64,000 bases of DNA from Bartonella bacilliformis Ver097. GTDB lineage: Bacteria; Pseudomonadota; Alphaproteobacteria; Rhizobiales; Rhizobiaceae. The position numbers and the translations under genes were made by a program. The DNA lies in assembly GCF_000709795.1 (NCBI RefSeq), contig NZ_KL503805.1, forward strand, positions 1 to 64,000, in the 5' to 3' direction. How positions within the stretch are numbered: position 1 is the first letter of the stretch; every line of letters begins with the position of its first letter. Of the stretch, positions 52,405 through 64,000 are shown piece after piece. The notes beneath the pieces were generated by a model that worked only from the letters and a program-made list of their open reading frames with translations, was not told where the DNA came from and did no database searches.

Positions 52405-53373
52405 TTAATCAAAGGGAAGAACAATACGATCTTGCTCAAATTGACCAATACGTCGTATTTCCCACTCTAAATGATGGGCTGAATGATTGAAAACACGAGC
52501 ACGCACTGTTTCACCCAATTTTTCAAGATCATAACCTGTAGCTTCACCCATATTAATCATAAAATTACAATGCATTTTGCTCATCTGAGCACCACCTATT
52601 TGCAAACCACGGCACCCTGCTTCATCAATAACCTTCCATGCAGAAATATCTTCAAGATTGCGAAAAGTTGATCCACCTGTTTTTTCACGAATGGGTTGCA
52701 CTGTTTCTCGATGAAGAGAAACTTCATGCATAGCGGCACGAATATCGTCTTTGTTCCCTACCTCTCCCTCCAGCAAAACAGCAGTAAAAACAAGATCTTC
52801 AGGAATATTACAATGACGATAAGCATAATTCATATCTCTCAAATTTAAGATATGACGCTTTCCTTTACGATCAAGTGCATAAACCTCAACAACACGCTCA
52901 GCCGTCTCAACACCATTAGCTCCAGCATTCATTTTCAACGCTCCCCCCAAGCTACCTGGAATCCCATGATAAAAGTGAAAACCAGAAAGCTCTGCTTTTA
53001 AAGCTGCTGATGCCAAATGCTTATCCGCTGTAGCAGCACCAACCAAAAACCGTGTTGAAGAAACCTGTTTTATTTGCCCAAAACTTTTTGTTGAAAGACG
53101 AATAACAACACCAGGAATTCCCCCATCACGCACAAGAAGATTAGAACCTATCCCTACAATTGTTACAGGAACGGATTCAGGTAACACTTTAAAAAATAAA
53201 GCTAAATCAGCTTCATCAGCAGGCTGATAAAAAAGCTCAGCCAACCCACCTGTGCGAAACCACGTTACCTTGCGCATTTCGACATTGGGCGTTATTTTTC
53301 CCCTTATATCACTTAATACAGGCTGCAACCAGGCTAACAGTTTTTCACCATCAATTGGCTGAAAATTTATCAT
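52405..53373 (-). CDS. murB: UDP-N-acetylenolpyruvoylglucosamine reductase
   Basis: Reduces UDP-GlcNAc-enolpyruvate to UDP-MurNAc using FAD and NADPH. The 322-residue product has [40 protein letters not shown] for [23 protein letters not shown], the catalytic Ser in KTGGSTFRN and [19 protein letters not shown] near the end. Type I/IIb form by length. The ATG at 53373 lies 23 bases inside the 3' end of murC. Confidence 0.96.
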   Translation of the reverse strand: MINFQPIDGEKLLAWLQPVLSDIRGKITPNVEMRKVTWFRTGGLAELFYQPADEADLALFFKVLPESVPVTIVGIGSNLLVRDGGIPGVVIRLSTKSFGQIKQVSSTRFLVGAATADKHLASAALKAELSGFHFYHGIPGSLGGALKMNAGANGVETAERVVEVYALDRKGKRHILNLRDMNYAYRHCNIPEDLVFTAVLLEGEVGNKDDIRAAMHEVSLHRETVQPIREKTGGSTFRNLEDISAWKVIDEAGCRGLQIGGAQMSKMHCNFMINMGEATGYDLEKLGETVRARVFNHSAHHLEWEIRRIGQFEQDRIVLPFD

Positions 53374-54778
53374 TGTTATCAAGCTCCGCTAACCGCTTAG
53401 GCAATGCATAAGCCCATTGTGTAATACTACCAGCACCAAGAAAAACTACATAATCACCAGACTTAGCGATTGTAGATACAATCGAAACAACATGTTCCAG
53501 ATCGTCAATCAAACGTACATCACGGTGGCTTGCCATTTGTATGTGCTCTACAAGTTCTTTAGAACCAAAACCAGTGATAGGCTCTTCACCTGCTGCATAC
53601 ACCGGTGCAATCATGACTGTATCAGCATCATTAAAACACGTAGCAAAATCATCAAATAAATTGCACAAACGCGAATAACGATGCGGTTGAGCAATTGCAA
53701 TTACCTGCCCATTTGTGCTCTCACGAGCTGCACGTAAAACAGCTTTGATTTCAACGGGATGATGCCCATAGTCATCAAATACATCAATACCACGCCAACT
53801 TCCTGTTTGGGTGAAACGCCGCTTTACCCCTCCAAATTCTGCTAATCCTTTTCTAATAACTTCATCTGAAATTCCAAGCTCATGAGCAATCGCAATCGCT
53901 GCAGTAGCATTAGAGACATTATGCTTTCCAGACATTGGCAAAACCAAATCTCTCAATTCAGTTTGTATACCTGTCTTTCGTGATCGAATAAGAACATCAA
54001 AATGTGCTTTTTTATTTTTCATTGAAAAATTTAAAAAACGAACATCTGCTTGTGGATTTGCACCATACGTGATTACCCAACGATCATCAATCCGACTAGC
54101 TAACGTCTGAACCTCTGGATGATCAAGGCACACAACAGCAAAACCATAAAAAGGCACATTTTCTAAAAATTGTCGAAAAGATTCACGCATAGCATCAAAA
54201 CTCCCATAATGGTCTAAATGCTCAGAATCTATATTCGTCACCACAACAATGTCAGCAGGCAATTTTAAAAATGTACCATCACTCTCATCAGCTTCAACCA
54301 CCATCCAATTACCGTTCCCCATACGTGCATTGGTTCCATAAGCATTGATAATACCGCCATTAATCACCATCGGATCAAAATTACCAGCATCAAGAAGTGC
54401 AGCTACCATTGACGTAGTGGTTGTTTTGCCATGTGTACCACCAATAGCAATTGCCTGGCGAAAACGCATCAATTCAGCAAGCATTTCCGCACGCTTAACA
54501 ACTGGTAAATGCTTTTCCTTGGCAGCTATATATTCAGGATTTGTTTTTTTAATCGCAGTGGAAATAACAACAACTTCTGCTTCTCTTAGATTTTCAGCCT
54601 GATGACCTATATGAACGCTGACCCCTTTACTTCGTAAACGCTCAATATTTGTATTGTTAGCTTGATCAGATCCTTGAACTTTATAACCAAGGTTATGCAA
54701 AACCTCAGCAATTCCGCTCATACCAATACCACCAATGCCTACAAAATGAATAAGGCCGATATTAAGTGGTATTTTCAT
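53351..54778 (-). CDS. murC: UDP-N-acetylmuramate--L-alanine ligase
   Basis: Adds L-Ala to UDP-MurNAc. The 475 residues have the N-terminal UDP-binding domain ([20 protein letters not shown]), the central ATPase with [32 protein letters not shown] and [16 protein letters not shown], and the C-terminal domain with [20 protein letters not shown] and [16 protein letters not shown]. The ATG at 54778 overlaps the end of murG by 17 bases. Confidence 0.97.
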   Translation of the reverse strand: MKIPLNIGLIHFVGIGGIGMSGIAEVLHNLGYKVQGSDQANNTNIERLRSKGVSVHIGHQAENLREAEVVVISTAIKKTNPEYIAAKEKHLPVVKRAEMLAELMRFRQAIAIGGTHGKTTTTSMVAALLDAGNFDPMVINGGIINAYGTNARMGNGNWMVVEADESDGTFLKLPADIVVVTNIDSEHLDHYGSFDAMRESFRQFLENVPFYGFAVVCLDHPEVQTLASRIDDRWVITYGANPQADVRFLNFSMKNKKAHFDVLIRSRKTGIQTELRDLVLPMSGKHNVSNATAAIAIAHELGISDEVIRKGLAEFGGVKRRFTQTGSWRGIDVFDDYGHHPVEIKAVLRAARESTNGQVIAIAQPHRYSRLCNLFDDFATCFNDADTVMIAPVYAAGEEPITGFGSKELVEHIQMASHRDVRLIDDLEHVVSIVSTIAKSGDYVVFLGAGSITQWAYALPKRLAELDNNDKFSAN

Positions 54779-55898
54779 CAAAAAACTCCCTTTTTATGTC
54801 TGATAATGATCTTCCTACAATTAACGCTTCAGCCATATCTGCAAGAATTTTTGTTGCTTGAGGTTTTCCAACTTTTTTCGCAGCAAGCGCTCGTTGTTCC
54901 AATGCATATGGTTCATAACAAACTTTTGTTAAAAGAGAGGAAAGCATCTGTGCATTTAAATCTTTTTCTAACATAATTTGTGCTCCACCTCTTGCAGCAA
55001 ATACCGCCGCATTTTCAGCTTGATCATGATCGAGAGCATGCGGATACGGAATAAGTAAAGCTGGCCGACCAATGATAGCTATTTCACAAACTGTTGAAGC
55101 ACCAGCACGCGACATAATAAAATGAGATCGAGCAATATGCTCAGCCATATTATCAAAAAAAGGGGCAACTTCTGCCTGTATTCCTATTGCTTGATAAGTT
55201 TTCATCAAATCCATCTCTTCACTGCGAACTTGCTGAACAATATACAAACGCTGACGTATATCATGATCAAGCAACTTAACAGCTTCAGGAACAATACGTG
55301 AAAAAGTGGAAGCCCCTTGACTACCGCCAAATACCAGGAAATAAAATGACTTTGTACCAGTAGAAACACAATAAGGAATTTCTGCTGCTTTAAGAATAGC
55401 TTCACGAACAGGATTACCTATAACAAACGTTTTATGAGCATGTATTTTGTTGTTGAGCAACAAACCACTTGTTATTGCATTCACTCGAGCTGCTAACATC
55501 CTATTAGCACGCCCCATAACAGCATTTTGTTCATGAATAAATGTTACATGCCCAGTTAAAGCAGCAATCCAAACTGGAGGAATAGTGGGATAGCCACCAA
55601 ATCCACCGACAAGAACAGGACGCAATTTACGAAAAAGCACCCATGACTGAACCATTCCTCTCAGCAAAAGCCAAAATGTTTTTATAAGTGCAAAAGGGTG
55701 ACGTCGCACCAATGTTGCTGATGAAATTATATGGACATGCTTTTCATCAAAATGGCGTACAAAACGCTTAGCTCTTTCATCTGTTGCTAAATGCACATCA
55801 TATCCGCGCTGCCTTAACTCAACAGCAAGCGCCTCTGCAGGAAAAAGGTGCCCACCTGTACCACCAGCAACTAAAACAATAACTTTTTTATTTGTCAT
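54762..55898 (-). CDS. murG: Undecaprenyl-PP-MurNAc-pentapeptide GlcNAc transferase
   Basis: A peripheral inner-membrane glycosyltransferase converting lipid I to lipid II. The 378-residue product has [79 protein letters not shown] and the UDP-GlcNAc site [20 protein letters not shown] followed by [15 protein letters not shown] start it at the ATG at 55898, which overlaps the end of ftsW by 11 bases; an in-frame start at 55928 is longer. Confidence 0.96.
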   Translation of the reverse strand: MTNKKVIVLVAGGTGGHLFPAEALAVELRQRGYDVHLATDERAKRFVRHFDEKHVHIISSATLVRRHPFALIKTFWLLLRGMVQSWVLFRKLRPVLVGGFGGYPTIPPVWIAALTGHVTFIHEQNAVMGRANRMLAARVNAITSGLLLNNKIHAHKTFVIGNPVREAILKAAEIPYCVSTGTKSFYFLVFGGSQGASTFSRIVPEAVKLLDHDIRQRLYIVQQVRSEEMDLMKTYQAIGIQAEVAPFFDNMAEHIARSHFIMSRAGASTVCEIAIIGRPALLIPYPHALDHDQAENAAVFAARGGAQIMLEKDLNAQMLSSLLTKVCYEPYALEQRALAAKKVGKPQATKILADMAEALIVGRSLSDIKREFFDENTT

Positions 55899-57048
55899 GA
55901 ATAACATCCGAAACGGTAGATGGAACAAAGACTGAAAATCGTGCTTCTGGCCAGCGGCGTGTTAAACTTAGCAAAATACCCATCGAAATAGCAATCGCCA
56001 ACATAGATGAGCCACCATAAGAAATAAATGGCAATGTCATACCCTTTGGAGGTATTAAATGCAAATTAACTGCCATATTAATTGCTGCTTGCAAACCAAT
56101 TACCATTGATACACCAGTAATACCCAAACATGTAAATGAGTCACGCGTATTTAATGCTACATAAAGTGAGCGTATGATGATAAAACCAAAAATTACCATA
56201 ATCAATAAACAAAAAATAATGCCATATTCCTCGGCTGCCACAGAGAAAACAAAATCTGTATGACCATCAGGAAGAATACGTTTAATCGTACCTTCACCTG
56301 GCCCTTGGCCAAACCATCCGCCATTCAAAATGGCTTCACGCCCCATATCAACCTGAAATGTATCACCTTCACCTGTCAAAAAACCATCGATGCGCTCACG
56401 CACATGGTGAATAAAAAAATAGGCTAGAAAACCTCCCAAAATACCTAAAGCAAGCAATAGAAAAACAATAATAAGAGGTAAACCCGCAACAAAAAACAAA
56501 CCACCCCATGCGGCACTAATTAAAAGTGTTTGACCAATATCAGGTTGTAAAATAAGAAGGATACAACAAACGGTATAAAGTGTAACGGCTAACGTATAAT
56601 GAGGAATACCACGACGTTGTACCTGATCTGAAAAAAGCCAAGCAGACATAACAATAAAAGCCGGCTTCATAAATTCTGAAGCTTGTACAGAAACACCAAA
56701 CACGGAAATCCAACGTCGTGCTCCTTTGACTTCAATACCAAACAATAAAGTTGTAACCATAAGAATAAGCGTTACAACTAACAAAAGAGCACATAGACGG
56801 CAAATATTGCGAGGCGAAAAAAAAGAAATAGTTATCATGGTAAAAAACGCGGGAATGCAAAAAATGATATGCCAACGCACAAAATAAAAGCTATCACTAA
56901 TCCCTATTCTCTTTGCAACAGCAGGGCTAGCTGCAAAAGACAACATGATACCAATTCCCATTAAGATTAAACAAGCAGAAAGGATAGAGCGATCAATTGT
57001 CCACCACCAATTCGTGATTGGATCTCGATTTGCGCGAGTAAACATCAT
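55888..57048 (-). CDS. ftsW: Septal peptidoglycan polymerase FtsW
   Basis: A SEDS-family lipid II glycosyltransferase that works with FtsI at the septum. The 386-residue product has about ten membrane helices. Conserved parts are VKGARRWISVFGVSVQASEF (the extracellular loop with the ARRW motif), LILQPDIGQTLLISAAWGGL with the catalytic Asp, GPGEGTIKRILPDGHTDFVF, VAEEYGIIFCL and LPFISYGGSSMLAIAISMGI near the C-terminus. Followed by murG with an overlap and preceded by murD after a 118-base gap. Confidence 0.96.
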   Translation of the reverse strand: MMFTRANRDPITNWWWTIDRSILSACLILMGIGIMLSFAASPAVAKRIGISDSFYFVRWHIIFCIPAFFTMITISFFSPRNICRLCALLLVVTLILMVTTLLFGIEVKGARRWISVFGVSVQASEFMKPAFIVMSAWLFSDQVQRRGIPHYTLAVTLYTVCCILLILQPDIGQTLLISAAWGGLFFVAGLPLIIVFLLLALGILGGFLAYFFIHHVRERIDGFLTGEGDTFQVDMGREAILNGGWFGQGPGEGTIKRILPDGHTDFVFSVAAEEYGIIFCLLIMVIFGFIIIRSLYVALNTRDSFTCLGITGVSMVIGLQAAINMAVNLHLIPPKGMTLPFISYGGSSMLAIAISMGILLSLTRRWPEARFSVFVPSTVSDVIHDK

Positions 57049-57166
57049 TGCACTTTATCCTTTTCACAATTCTATTTACAGAGGTATGGTCCTTTATTTT
57101 TTGACAAGTACCTCAAAAATTGAATTACACTGAAAAAGATTCCAGTTTCTTAACGTAAAATATTTT

Positions 57167-58573
57167 TTACAATTCGTGTTTATTTAACTGCATAACAAAA
57201 GATATGAAAGCCTCTCCACGCCTTTCATAATTCTTAAACTGATCATAACTTGCACACGCTGGGGACAATAAAACAACTGCCTCTTTCACCTTTTCATGAG
57301 ACGCATCAATAGCAGCTTCACGCACAGCATTCTCTAAGGTTAAACTCATTGAAATAGGAAAAGAAGAGCCAATAACGCGAACAAAATCTTCTGCTGCTTC
57401 CCCAATCAAATAAGCTTTACGGATTTTAGGAAAAAATTTTCTCAAAGTATCAATTCCACCTTCTTTTGCTTTCCCTCCCAAGATCCAAAAAATATCATTA
57501 AAGGTAGCAAGAGCAACAGCGGATGCATCTGCATTGGTAGCTTTACTATCATTGATAAACAAAACCGACCCAATTTTACACACCTGCTGCATACGATGTG
57601 CAAGCCCTGCATAACTAACTAAATGTTTTTCTAAGTGTGAATCTGTAATTTTTAATGCCTGCAATGTTGCCAAAGCCATAAGAGCATTTTGTGCATTATG
57701 ACTACCGCGTAATGAAGTAACCGCAGCAAGATCAACAAGCATATGGCGCTGTCCATGACGAACAGAAAAAAGTTTCGTTCCTTCTGCATAAAAACCATTT
57801 TCAACACAATATTTCTTAGAAATAGCCTCAACTTGATGCTTCTTATCCACAAGTTGTTGATACAAAATTTTACAAGCCGCATCATCAACTGAAATTAAAG
57901 CATGAGACGCTCTAGAAACTAAAAGCCCTTTTACCTGAGCATAATGAGCAAAGGTACCATGACGATCAATATGATCCGATGCTAGATTTAACAAAATACC
58001 GATAGTTGGTTGAAGAGAAGGTGCTAAATCGATCTGAAATGACGAACATTCAATAACATAAATACGTTTTTTAACAAATGGCTTCAGTGTTAATATTGCT
58101 GTTCCAACATTCCCCCCCATCTGCACATCATAACCCATTTGTTCTAAAAGATGAACAAGCAAAGTCGTGGTCGTCGATTTACCGTTTGTACCAGTAATAG
58201 CAATAAATGGAACATCCCAATCGCAAAAACCATATTGTCGCAAAAAACGATTTCGCGCGCGGACAAATAATTCAATATCACCAATAATTTCTACATTTTC
58301 TTGACGCGCTTTATCAACAACCCAATGGGGCTTCGGATAAAATAAAGGCACTCCAGGTGCTAAGATTAATGCAACAAATTCCGACCAATCCTCATGATGA
58401 AGATCCCTCGTTGCAATATTTTGCTTACAAGCAGCTTCCACATCAGCAAGATTATCATCCCACGCAATAATTTCTGCTCCACCAGAGATTAGCGCTTGTG
58501 CTGTTGCTAAACCTGATTTCCCTAATCCAAATAGAGCAACTTTTTTACCTTTATAACACTCAACAGAAATCAC
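57167..58573 (-). CDS. murD: UDP-N-acetylmuramoylalanine--D-glutamate ligase
   Basis: Adds D-Glu to UDP-MurNAc-L-Ala. The 468 residues show [20 protein letters not shown] (UDP-MurNAc site), [20 protein letters not shown] (P-loop), [71 protein letters not shown] and [11 protein letters not shown]. The start codon is GTG, four bases after the mraY stop, so coupling is likely. Confidence 0.96.
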   Translation of the reverse strand: MISVECYKGKKVALFGLGKSGLATAQALISGGAEIIAWDDNLADVEAACKQNIATRDLHHEDWSEFVALILAPGVPLFYPKPHWVVDKARQENVEIIGDIELFVRARNRFLRQYGFCDWDVPFIAITGTNGKSTTTTLLVHLLEQMGYDVQMGGNVGTAILTLKPFVKKRIYVIECSSFQIDLAPSLQPTIGILLNLASDHIDRHGTFAHYAQVKGLLVSRASHALISVDDAACKILYQQLVDKKHQVEAISKKYCVENGFYAEGTKLFSVRHGQRHMLVDLAAVTSLRGSHNAQNALMALATLQALKITDSHLEKHLVSYAGLAHRMQQVCKIGSVLFINDSKATNADASAVALATFNDIFWILGGKAKEGGIDTLRKFFPKIRKAYLIGEAAEDFVRVIGSSFPISMSLTLENAVREAAIDASHEKVKEAVVLLSPACASYDQFKNYERRGEAFISFVMQLNKHEL

Positions 58574-58577
58574 GATC

Positions 58578-59648
58578 TTATCTCAACTTAAGTGTTGAAA
58601 GGCCAATCAGCGCTAACACAATAGCAATGATCCAAAAACGTACCACGATCTGACTTTCAGTCCAGCCTTTTTTTTCAAAATGATGGTGAATCGGCGCCAT
58701 AAGGAATACACGCTTTTTTGTCAACTTAAACCAACCGACTTGAATGATAACGGATAATGTTTCCAAAACAAAAAGCCCTCCAATAAAAATGAGAACAATT
58801 TCGTGCTTTGTCGCAACAGAAACAACCCCTAAAAGCCCTCCAAGCGCCAATGAACCAGTATCCCCCATAAAAATAGCTGCTGGAGGCGCATTGAACCATA
58901 AAAATCCGAGACCTGCACCAACAACTGCTCCTAATAAAACCGCCAATTCTCCTACCCCTGATACATAATGGATTTGTAAATAATCAGCAAAATTTATATT
59001 ACCAGAAAGATAAGCAATCAGAGCAAAAGATAAAGAAGCAACCATCACAGGAACAATGGCAAGCCCATCAAGACCATCAGTCAAATTAACAGCATTACCA
59101 AGCCCTACAACAACACAAGCAGAAAAAGGAATAAAAAACCAGCCTAAATTAATAAAATATTCTTTTACAAAAGGTAAAGCCAATCCCGGTGAACTAACTT
59201 GTAAGATAATAAAAGAAGCAATAGATGCTACTAAAAATTCTAAGCTTAACCGTGCCTTACCAGAAAACCCCTTATCTGTTTGCTTTGTCACTTTAAGATA
59301 ATCATCATAAAAGCCAATCGCCCCAAAAAAAAGCATGACAAACAAAGATACCCAAAGATAAATATTGAACAAATTACCCCATAATAGTGTTGATATGACA
59401 ACCCCACTTAAAATCATCAATCCACCCATAGTGGGTGTTCCAGCTTTTTTAAAATGTGTTTGAGGACCATCAGCTCGAATGGGTTGTCCCTTGCCTTGTC
59501 TCACTCTTAGAGAAGAAATAATGCTAGGACCAAATAAAAAAACTATTAAACCCGAAGTTAGCATCGCCGCCACAGTGCGAAACGTAATGTAACGAAAAAC
59601 GTTGACACCTGGAAGCCAATCATAAAGCAAAGAGAAAAATAGCATCAT
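58578..59648 (-). CDS. mraY: Phospho-MurNAc-pentapeptide transferase
   Basis: An integral membrane enzyme that links UDP-MurNAc-pentapeptide to undecaprenyl phosphate, giving lipid I. The 356 residues form ten helices with the family motifs [35 protein letters not shown] with the catalytic aspartate pair, [40 protein letters not shown] and [16 protein letters not shown] with the His triad. Start ATG at 59648, 21 bases after murF ends. Confidence 0.97.
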   Translation of the reverse strand: MMLFFSLLYDWLPGVNVFRYITFRTVAAMLTSGLIVFLFGPSIISSLRVRQGKGQPIRADGPQTHFKKAGTPTMGGLMILSGVVISTLLWGNLFNIYLWVSLFVMLFFGAIGFYDDYLKVTKQTDKGFSGKARLSLEFLVASIASFIILQVSSPGLALPFVKEYFINLGWFFIPFSACVVVGLGNAVNLTDGLDGLAIVPVMVASLSFALIAYLSGNINFADYLQIHYVSGVGELAVLLGAVVGAGLGFLWFNAPPAAIFMGDTGSLALGGLLGVVSVATKHEIVLIFIGGLFVLETLSVIIQVGWFKLTKKRVFLMAPIHHHFEKKGWTESQIVVRFWIIAIVLALIGLSTLKLR

Positions 59649-59669
59649 AGTATAAAAATCCCTTTTTAA

Positions 59670-61088
59670 TTATAGAGATATAACTTTATAGCGGTCAAGA
59701 AATGCAGCCACAATATGCGACGAATGAGTGCTGTAGGATGATTTCACCATAATAAGATCCCCCTTTGAAATTTCAGTAAAAATAAGTGGTAAAATTTCCT
59801 CAACATGTTCTGCATAATGAACCTCAACATAAGAAGAAAGATCAATAGCTAAAAATTTCATTTCCTTGCCAAATAAAAAAACTGAATTAGCACCAGAAAC
59901 ACATATTGGCTTTACTAAATCACGATGAAACTTTTCACTATCAACTCCCAATTCAAGCATATCTCCTAAAACAGCAATTCGTCGACCACAGGCACCTACT
60001 GGTCCTATAGAGAGGAGGTTAAGAGCAGCACGCATAGAAGCAGGATTGGCATTATAACTTTCATCAATCAAATGAAATTCTCCACCATCTGGTAGAGATA
60101 ATCGATAACGGGTACCACGACCTTGTGTAAGAGAAAAATGGTTCAAAGCAGGTGCAATACGTGATAAATCAGCACCGACTGCATCACAAGTTGCTATGAC
60201 GCCTAAACTGTTATTCACAATATGTCGACCAGGAGCACCAATTTTAATCATCACATCTCGCCCAAAAAATCGTACAGTCATACAAGAGTGATTTTCTAAA
60301 AGACAAATCTCCTTTGCTTGATAATCAGCACAGTTCGATTCACCAAAGCTCAAAATCTTTTTCACATTGCATTGTTCTGCCTTTTGAACTAAGTAAGAAA
60401 AGAAATCGCTATCTGCATTTAAAATAGCGACTCCCTCATTATCCAATCCTTCAAAAATTTCAGCTTTTGCATCTGCAATTTCTTCAAGATTCTTGAAAAA
60501 TTCCATATGTGCAGCAGCAATATGAGTAATTAAAGCGACATGTGGACATACCAACTTTACAAGAGGACGAATTTCATCTTTATGATTCATACCAATTTCA
60601 AAGATACCATAGTCACTCTCTGCGGGCATCTGTGCTAAAGTCAGCGGAACACCCCAGCAATTATTAAAAGAAGCAATATTGGCATGAACTTTTCCAACAG
60701 TTTGAAGGACTTGCTTAAGAGCTTCTTTTGTTGTCGTTTTTCCAACAGAACCTGTCACCGCTATAATCTTAGCTTTAGAACGCTTACGTGCTTCTTGTGC
60801 AAGCTTTTCTAGGGCTTTCAAAACATCAGGAACAACAATAAGTGGAGCCAATAATTGTTTCATTTCATCTAAACGATTTTGCGCAATGACAAGAGCTCCT
60901 GCGCCTCTTGCAAGAGCCTGTGCAGCAAAATCATGTCCATCTAGACGATTTTTAATACAGAAAAAAATATCACCTTTTACAAGAGTTCGGCTATCAATCG
61001 AAACCCCAGAAAAACTCTCTGGTAAGCACCCCATCGCAACACCATCCATTGCAGAAAGCAGTATTTTTTGATCCCACAACACTGTCAT
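59670..61088 (-). CDS. murF: UDP-MurNAc-tripeptide--D-Ala-D-Ala ligase
   Basis: Adds D-Ala-D-Ala to complete the pentapeptide. The 472 residues show [40 protein letters not shown] (P-loop), [78 protein letters not shown] and [10 protein letters not shown]. The start overlaps the murE stop by four bases (ATGA). Confidence 0.97.
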   Translation of the reverse strand: MTVLWDQKILLSAMDGVAMGCLPESFSGVSIDSRTLVKGDIFFCIKNRLDGHDFAAQALARGAGALVIAQNRLDEMKQLLAPLIVVPDVLKALEKLAQEARKRSKAKIIAVTGSVGKTTTKEALKQVLQTVGKVHANIASFNNCWGVPLTLAQMPAESDYGIFEIGMNHKDEIRPLVKLVCPHVALITHIAAAHMEFFKNLEEIADAKAEIFEGLDNEGVAILNADSDFFSYLVQKAEQCNVKKILSFGESNCADYQAKEICLLENHSCMTVRFFGRDVMIKIGAPGRHIVNNSLGVIATCDAVGADLSRIAPALNHFSLTQGRGTRYRLSLPDGGEFHLIDESYNANPASMRAALNLLSIGPVGACGRRIAVLGDMLELGVDSEKFHRDLVKPICVSGANSVFLFGKEMKFLAIDLSSYVEVHYAEHVEEILPLIFTEISKGDLIMVKSSYSTHSSHIVAAFLDRYKVISL

Positions 61089-62536
61089 TTATTCAATTCC
61101 TTCAAAGCAGCAATTGCTTCTAAACGATCTGAAAAAGGACGTGTTTTCTGCCCTATAATCTGACCATTTTCATGACCTTTTCCTGCAATAATTAATATAT
61201 CTCCAGCCTTAAGTAATCCTACGGCATAATAAATTGCTTCCCTACGATCTGCTATTTCTAGTGCCCCCGGTGCTGCTTGTAAAATATCCTGTCGAATTTT
61301 TTCTGGCTCCTCTGTGCGAGGATTATCATCCGTGACAATAACAATATCAGCCTTATCAACTGCAATTTTTCCCATCAACTGTCTTTTTCCTTGATCACGA
61401 TCACCACCACAACCAAAAACAACAATCAAACGCCCTAGAGTAAAAGGACGAATCGCAAGCAACACTTGCTCTAAAGCTTCTGGCTTATGAGCATAATCTA
61501 CATAAACAGGTGCATTGTCTTTCGCCTTGCCAACTAACTCTAGCCGACCAGGTGCTCCCTTCAATTTTTTAAGAGAGCTAAAAACCTTATCTGAAGAACT
61601 CCCTGTTGCAATTGCTAAACCTGCAGCCATGAGCGCATTAATAACCTGAAAATGTCCGATAAGTGGCAAATCAAACGTGTAAATATCATTTTCTATATAA
61701 CACTCAACACATTGTTTTGAACGTCGATGTTCAATACGATTAATTTTGATAAATTGCCCTTTACGCCCAATTGTTAAAGCCCGGCGACCTGCTTGTGTGA
61801 CATGATCAATTACTTCTTGTGAATAACCATCATCGGCCATAATCAAAGCAGGTGCATCCGGTGGCAACAATGTATCAAACAACCTCATCTTAGCACGCAA
61901 ATAATCTTTCACACACGCGTGATAATCCATATGATCACGCCCTAAATTAGTAAAAGCAGCTGCTGCTAAATTTACTCCATCAAGCCGACTTTGATCTAGC
62001 CCATGTGAAGAAGCTTCAAGCGCTGCGTGCGTCACACCCTCATCTGCAAGTTCATACAACAGGCGATGTAACATCACCGGATCAGGAGTTGTTAGAGAAC
62101 CATAATCATTTCGCTGAGGAGAGACAACACCTACTGTGCCAATACTAGCTGCACAAAATCCAACATGTTGCCAAATTTGTCGAATAAACGAAACAACCGA
62201 TGTTTTACCACTAGTTCCCGTAACAGCCAAAACAGTTTCCGGCTGAGTATTATAAAAACGTGCAGCTGCTAAAGCCAAGCTATGGCGTACATCTGAAACC
62301 TGCAAAACTGGAACGGATAAATTCTCGGCAACAAAATCAAAATCTGTAACCACAACCCGCGCACCTCGCTTTATAGCATCATTCACATAGTATCTGCCAT
62401 CACTCTGGTTTCCTTTAAGAGCGACAAAAACATAGCCCGGCAATATCTGCCGAGAATCTGCACTGATTCCTGTAATTTTAATTGAGGAAAGATTATTATT
62501 ATAAATACATTCTGTAAATAATGCTCCAAGAAACAT
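61085..62536 (-). CDS. murE: UDP-MurNAc-L-Ala-D-Glu--meso-diaminopimelate ligase
   Basis: Adds the third residue of the stem peptide. The 483 residues have [40 protein letters not shown] (P-loop), [40 protein letters not shown] and [16 protein letters not shown]. The motif DNPR in [14 protein letters not shown] selects meso-diaminopimelate rather than lysine, as expected for a Gram-negative. GKGHENGQI follows near the end. It starts 33 bases after ftsI ends. Confidence 0.97.
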   Translation of the reverse strand: MFLGALFTECIYNNNLSSIKITGISADSRQILPGYVFVALKGNQSDGRYYVNDAIKRGARVVVTDFDFVAENLSVPVLQVSDVRHSLALAAARFYNTQPETVLAVTGTSGKTSVVSFIRQIWQHVGFCAASIGTVGVVSPQRNDYGSLTTPDPVMLHRLLYELADEGVTHAALEASSHGLDQSRLDGVNLAAAAFTNLGRDHMDYHACVKDYLRAKMRLFDTLLPPDAPALIMADDGYSQEVIDHVTQAGRRALTIGRKGQFIKINRIEHRRSKQCVECYIENDIYTFDLPLIGHFQVINALMAAGLAIATGSSSDKVFSSLKKLKGAPGRLELVGKAKDNAPVYVDYAHKPEALEQVLLAIRPFTLGRLIVVFGCGGDRDQGKRQLMGKIAVDKADIVIVTDDNPRTEEPEKIRQDILQAAPGALEIADRREAIYYAVGLLKAGDILIIAGKGHENGQIIGQKTRPFSDRLEAIAALKELNK

Positions 62537-62569
62537 ATTTCCTCACATTCATACGGTATGATTTTCGCG

Positions 62570-64000
62570 CTATTGTTTTTTTGATAATTCCAAACCATCA
62601 AAAATCGTCTCATGTTCTTTCTTGAAATCTGATTTTATTCCAAGAAAACTAGCTGAACGGCGAATAATATTGGCAAGCATTGGTGCTGCATTCATTCCAG
62701 CTGTTGCTGAATGTTTTCCCTCTTCAGGTTGTGGTTCATCAATAATTGTTAAAACAACATAAGAAGGATCATCAATAGGAAAAGCAGCAAGAAAACTATT
62801 AAATTTTTTTGTTTTAGAATATTTTCCATTTTCAATTTTTTCAGCCGTCCCTGTTTTACCACCAATACGATACCCTTCTACCTGTGCATTACGTCCAGAA
62901 CCAATAACACTATTCAATTTATAGAGATAACGCATCTCTCGACTTATTTGAGGATGAAGGACCTGTTTGGCATGTTTCATAGCTTGCGCTTCAGTGCGTT
63001 TTAATAATGTCGGTTCAATCAACCAACCATTATTCATTAAAGCAGCTGCACCTACTGCCGTTTGTAATGGCGTTATGGCTATACCGTGCCCAAAAGAAAT
63101 CGTCATAGAATTAATATCACGCCACTGACGTGGCAAAATAGGATTAGCAACTTCAGGCAATTCTACTTTCACACGATCTAATAAACCAAACCGTTTTAAA
63201 AAATCGCGATGTCCATCAACCCCTACCGCTAATGCCTCCTTAGCAGAACCAATATTAGAAGAATAAACAAAAATCTCCCATAATTTTAATGGGCGATTCT
63301 TTCCATGAAAATCGTGAATAAAATAGTTCTTACTTGCTTGAAGTGGTTTGGACGCATCAATGACACTGTTTAGGTGAAAAATTTCTGAATCAAGCGCCAT
63401 CGCTGTTGTGAAACTTTTGATAATGGATCCCATTTCAAAAGCTCCAGCTGTTATCCGGTTTAAGCGATCACTTTTAAGAGCATCAACAGGATTTCCAGGA
63501 TCAAAATCAGGAACAGATGCCATAGCTAAAACTTCACCGGTATGAATATTTAAAATAACAGCTCCTGCAGCAAGCGCTTTGTAAATCTTCATCGCCTTTA
63601 TAAGTTCATCGCGCACAATTGTCTGAACACGCACATCAATCGAAAGTTGAACAGGATTCAATGACATATCTGTTGTAAGACCAGAAGTATGCAGAACACT
63701 CAAACCAGCGTCATCAATATATTTCTCTATTCCCGCTATGCCTTGATTATCAACATTAACCATGCCAAGAATATGCGAAGCAACAGAACTACCTGGATAA
63801 AAACGACGTATTTCTGTGCGGAAACCAATACCTGGAATACCAAGTGCCATAATTTGCTGTTTTTGTGTTGGAGTTAACCCACGTTGAATCCAAGAAAAAC
63901 CAGATTTGCTCTTTAAACGCTTATAAATTTCCTGAAAATCAAGCTTTGGTAAAACTGTTGAAATCAATTCTATTGTTTCGTCTACGTCAATAATACGCCG
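62570..64000 (-). CDS. ftsI: Septal transpeptidase FtsI (PBP3), N-terminus outside the window
   Basis: Cross-links septal peptidoglycan with FtsW. The frame is open to the right edge of the window; the membrane anchor and the first part of the non-catalytic domain lie outside. Visible are FRTEIRRFYPGSSVASHILG (dimerisation/pedestal domain), the active-site S-x-x-K as SIIK in FEMGSIIKSFTTAMALD, S-x-N in YSSNIGSAKEALAVG, SFGHGIAITPLQTAVGAAAL, and K-T-G in IGGKTGTAEKIENGKYSKTK. The active-site box reads SIIK rather than the common STFK, which keeps both catalytic residues. It heads the dcw run in this window, followed by murE. Confidence 0.95.
   Translation of the reverse strand, partial: RRIIDVDETIELISTVLPKLDFQEIYKRLKSKSGFSWIQRGLTPTQKQQIMALGIPGIGFRTEIRRFYPGSSVASHILGMVNVDNQGIAGIEKYIDDAGLSVLHTSGLTTDMSLNPVQLSIDVRVQTIVRDELIKAMKIYKALAAGAVILNIHTGEVLAMASVPDFDPGNPVDALKSDRLNRITAGAFEMGSIIKSFTTAMALDSEIFHLNSVIDASKPLQASKNYFIHDFHGKNRPLKLWEIFVYSSNIGSAKEALAVGVDGHRDFLKRFGLLDRVKVELPEVANPILPRQWRDINSMTISFGHGIAITPLQTAVGAAALMNNGWLIEPTLLKRTEAQAMKHAKQVLHPQISREMRYLYKLNSVIGSGRNAQVEGYRIGGKTGTAEKIENGKYSKTKKFNSFLAAFPIDDPSYVVLTIIDEPQPEEGKHSATAGMNAAPMLANIIRRSASFLGIKSDFKKEHETIFDGLELSKKQ

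Overview
The window looks like chromosome of a Bartonella species (Alphaproteobacteria, Hyphomicrobiales). The base composition is AT-rich. It holds a trimeric autotransporter whose N-terminus has the BadA/Vomp layout, a circularly permuted alphaproteobacterial tmRNA gene with the tag ANDNYAEARLAA next to an alpha-type SspB, an FtsZ of about 590 residues with a long linker, and a fused SecDF. Long gene-poor AT-rich gaps and decayed genes fit a reduced, host-adapted genome. The species cannot be fixed from the sequence alone.

Layout. 1-10.4 kb: a DEAD-box RNA helicase, an exported protein of unknown function, tRNA-Leu(UAA), a long gap, secDF with a strong terminator, a flippase-like membrane protein and a TerC/CBS/CorC membrane protein. 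10.8-13.1 kb: tRNA-Lys(CUU) and tRNA-Ser(GGA) bracket the wreck of a prophage: fragments of a late-control D tail protein, a YqaJ-type exonuclease and a tyrosine integrase, plus a small protein of the kind found beside such integrases. 13.7-17.6 kb: a trimeric autotransporter adhesin with three mosaic internal repeats. 18.6-25.4 kb: a cycA-like permease, a lone ilvC, pdxJ, a RecD-like helicase and a frameshifted miaA. 25.4-30.6 kb: a leftward group thyA-folA-hflK-hflC-degP (nucleotide and folate metabolism, then membrane and periplasmic quality control). 30.8-40.9 kb: a kgtP-like transporter, a DUF2853 protein, tmRNA and sspB (ribosome rescue and delivery of tagged proteins to ClpXP), DUF4169, uvrD, an orphan hexapeptide acyltransferase, a SCO1/SenC protein, prmA and pepP.

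41.1-64.0 kb is a nearly unbroken leftward cell-envelope and division cluster (dcw). In transcription order it is ftsI (cut by the window edge), murE, murF, mraY, murD, ftsW, murG, murC, murB, ddlB, ftsQ, ftsA, ftsZ, followed by lpxC, bamD, recN and ligA. Many neighbours overlap by 1 to 34 bases, which suggests translational coupling. The products make the UDP-MurNAc-pentapeptide and lipid II precursors, polymerise and cross-link septal peptidoglycan, and build the Z-ring. A hairpin between ftsZ and lpxC probably limits read-through.

No clearly new multi-gene system was found. The items most worth a second look are the A11-tract frameshift in miaA, the mosaic cysteine-containing repeats of the autotransporter, the altered ilvC that stands without its pathway neighbours, tandem three-arm inverted repeats in the prophage wreck, and an acceptor-stem mismatch in tRNA-Leu.
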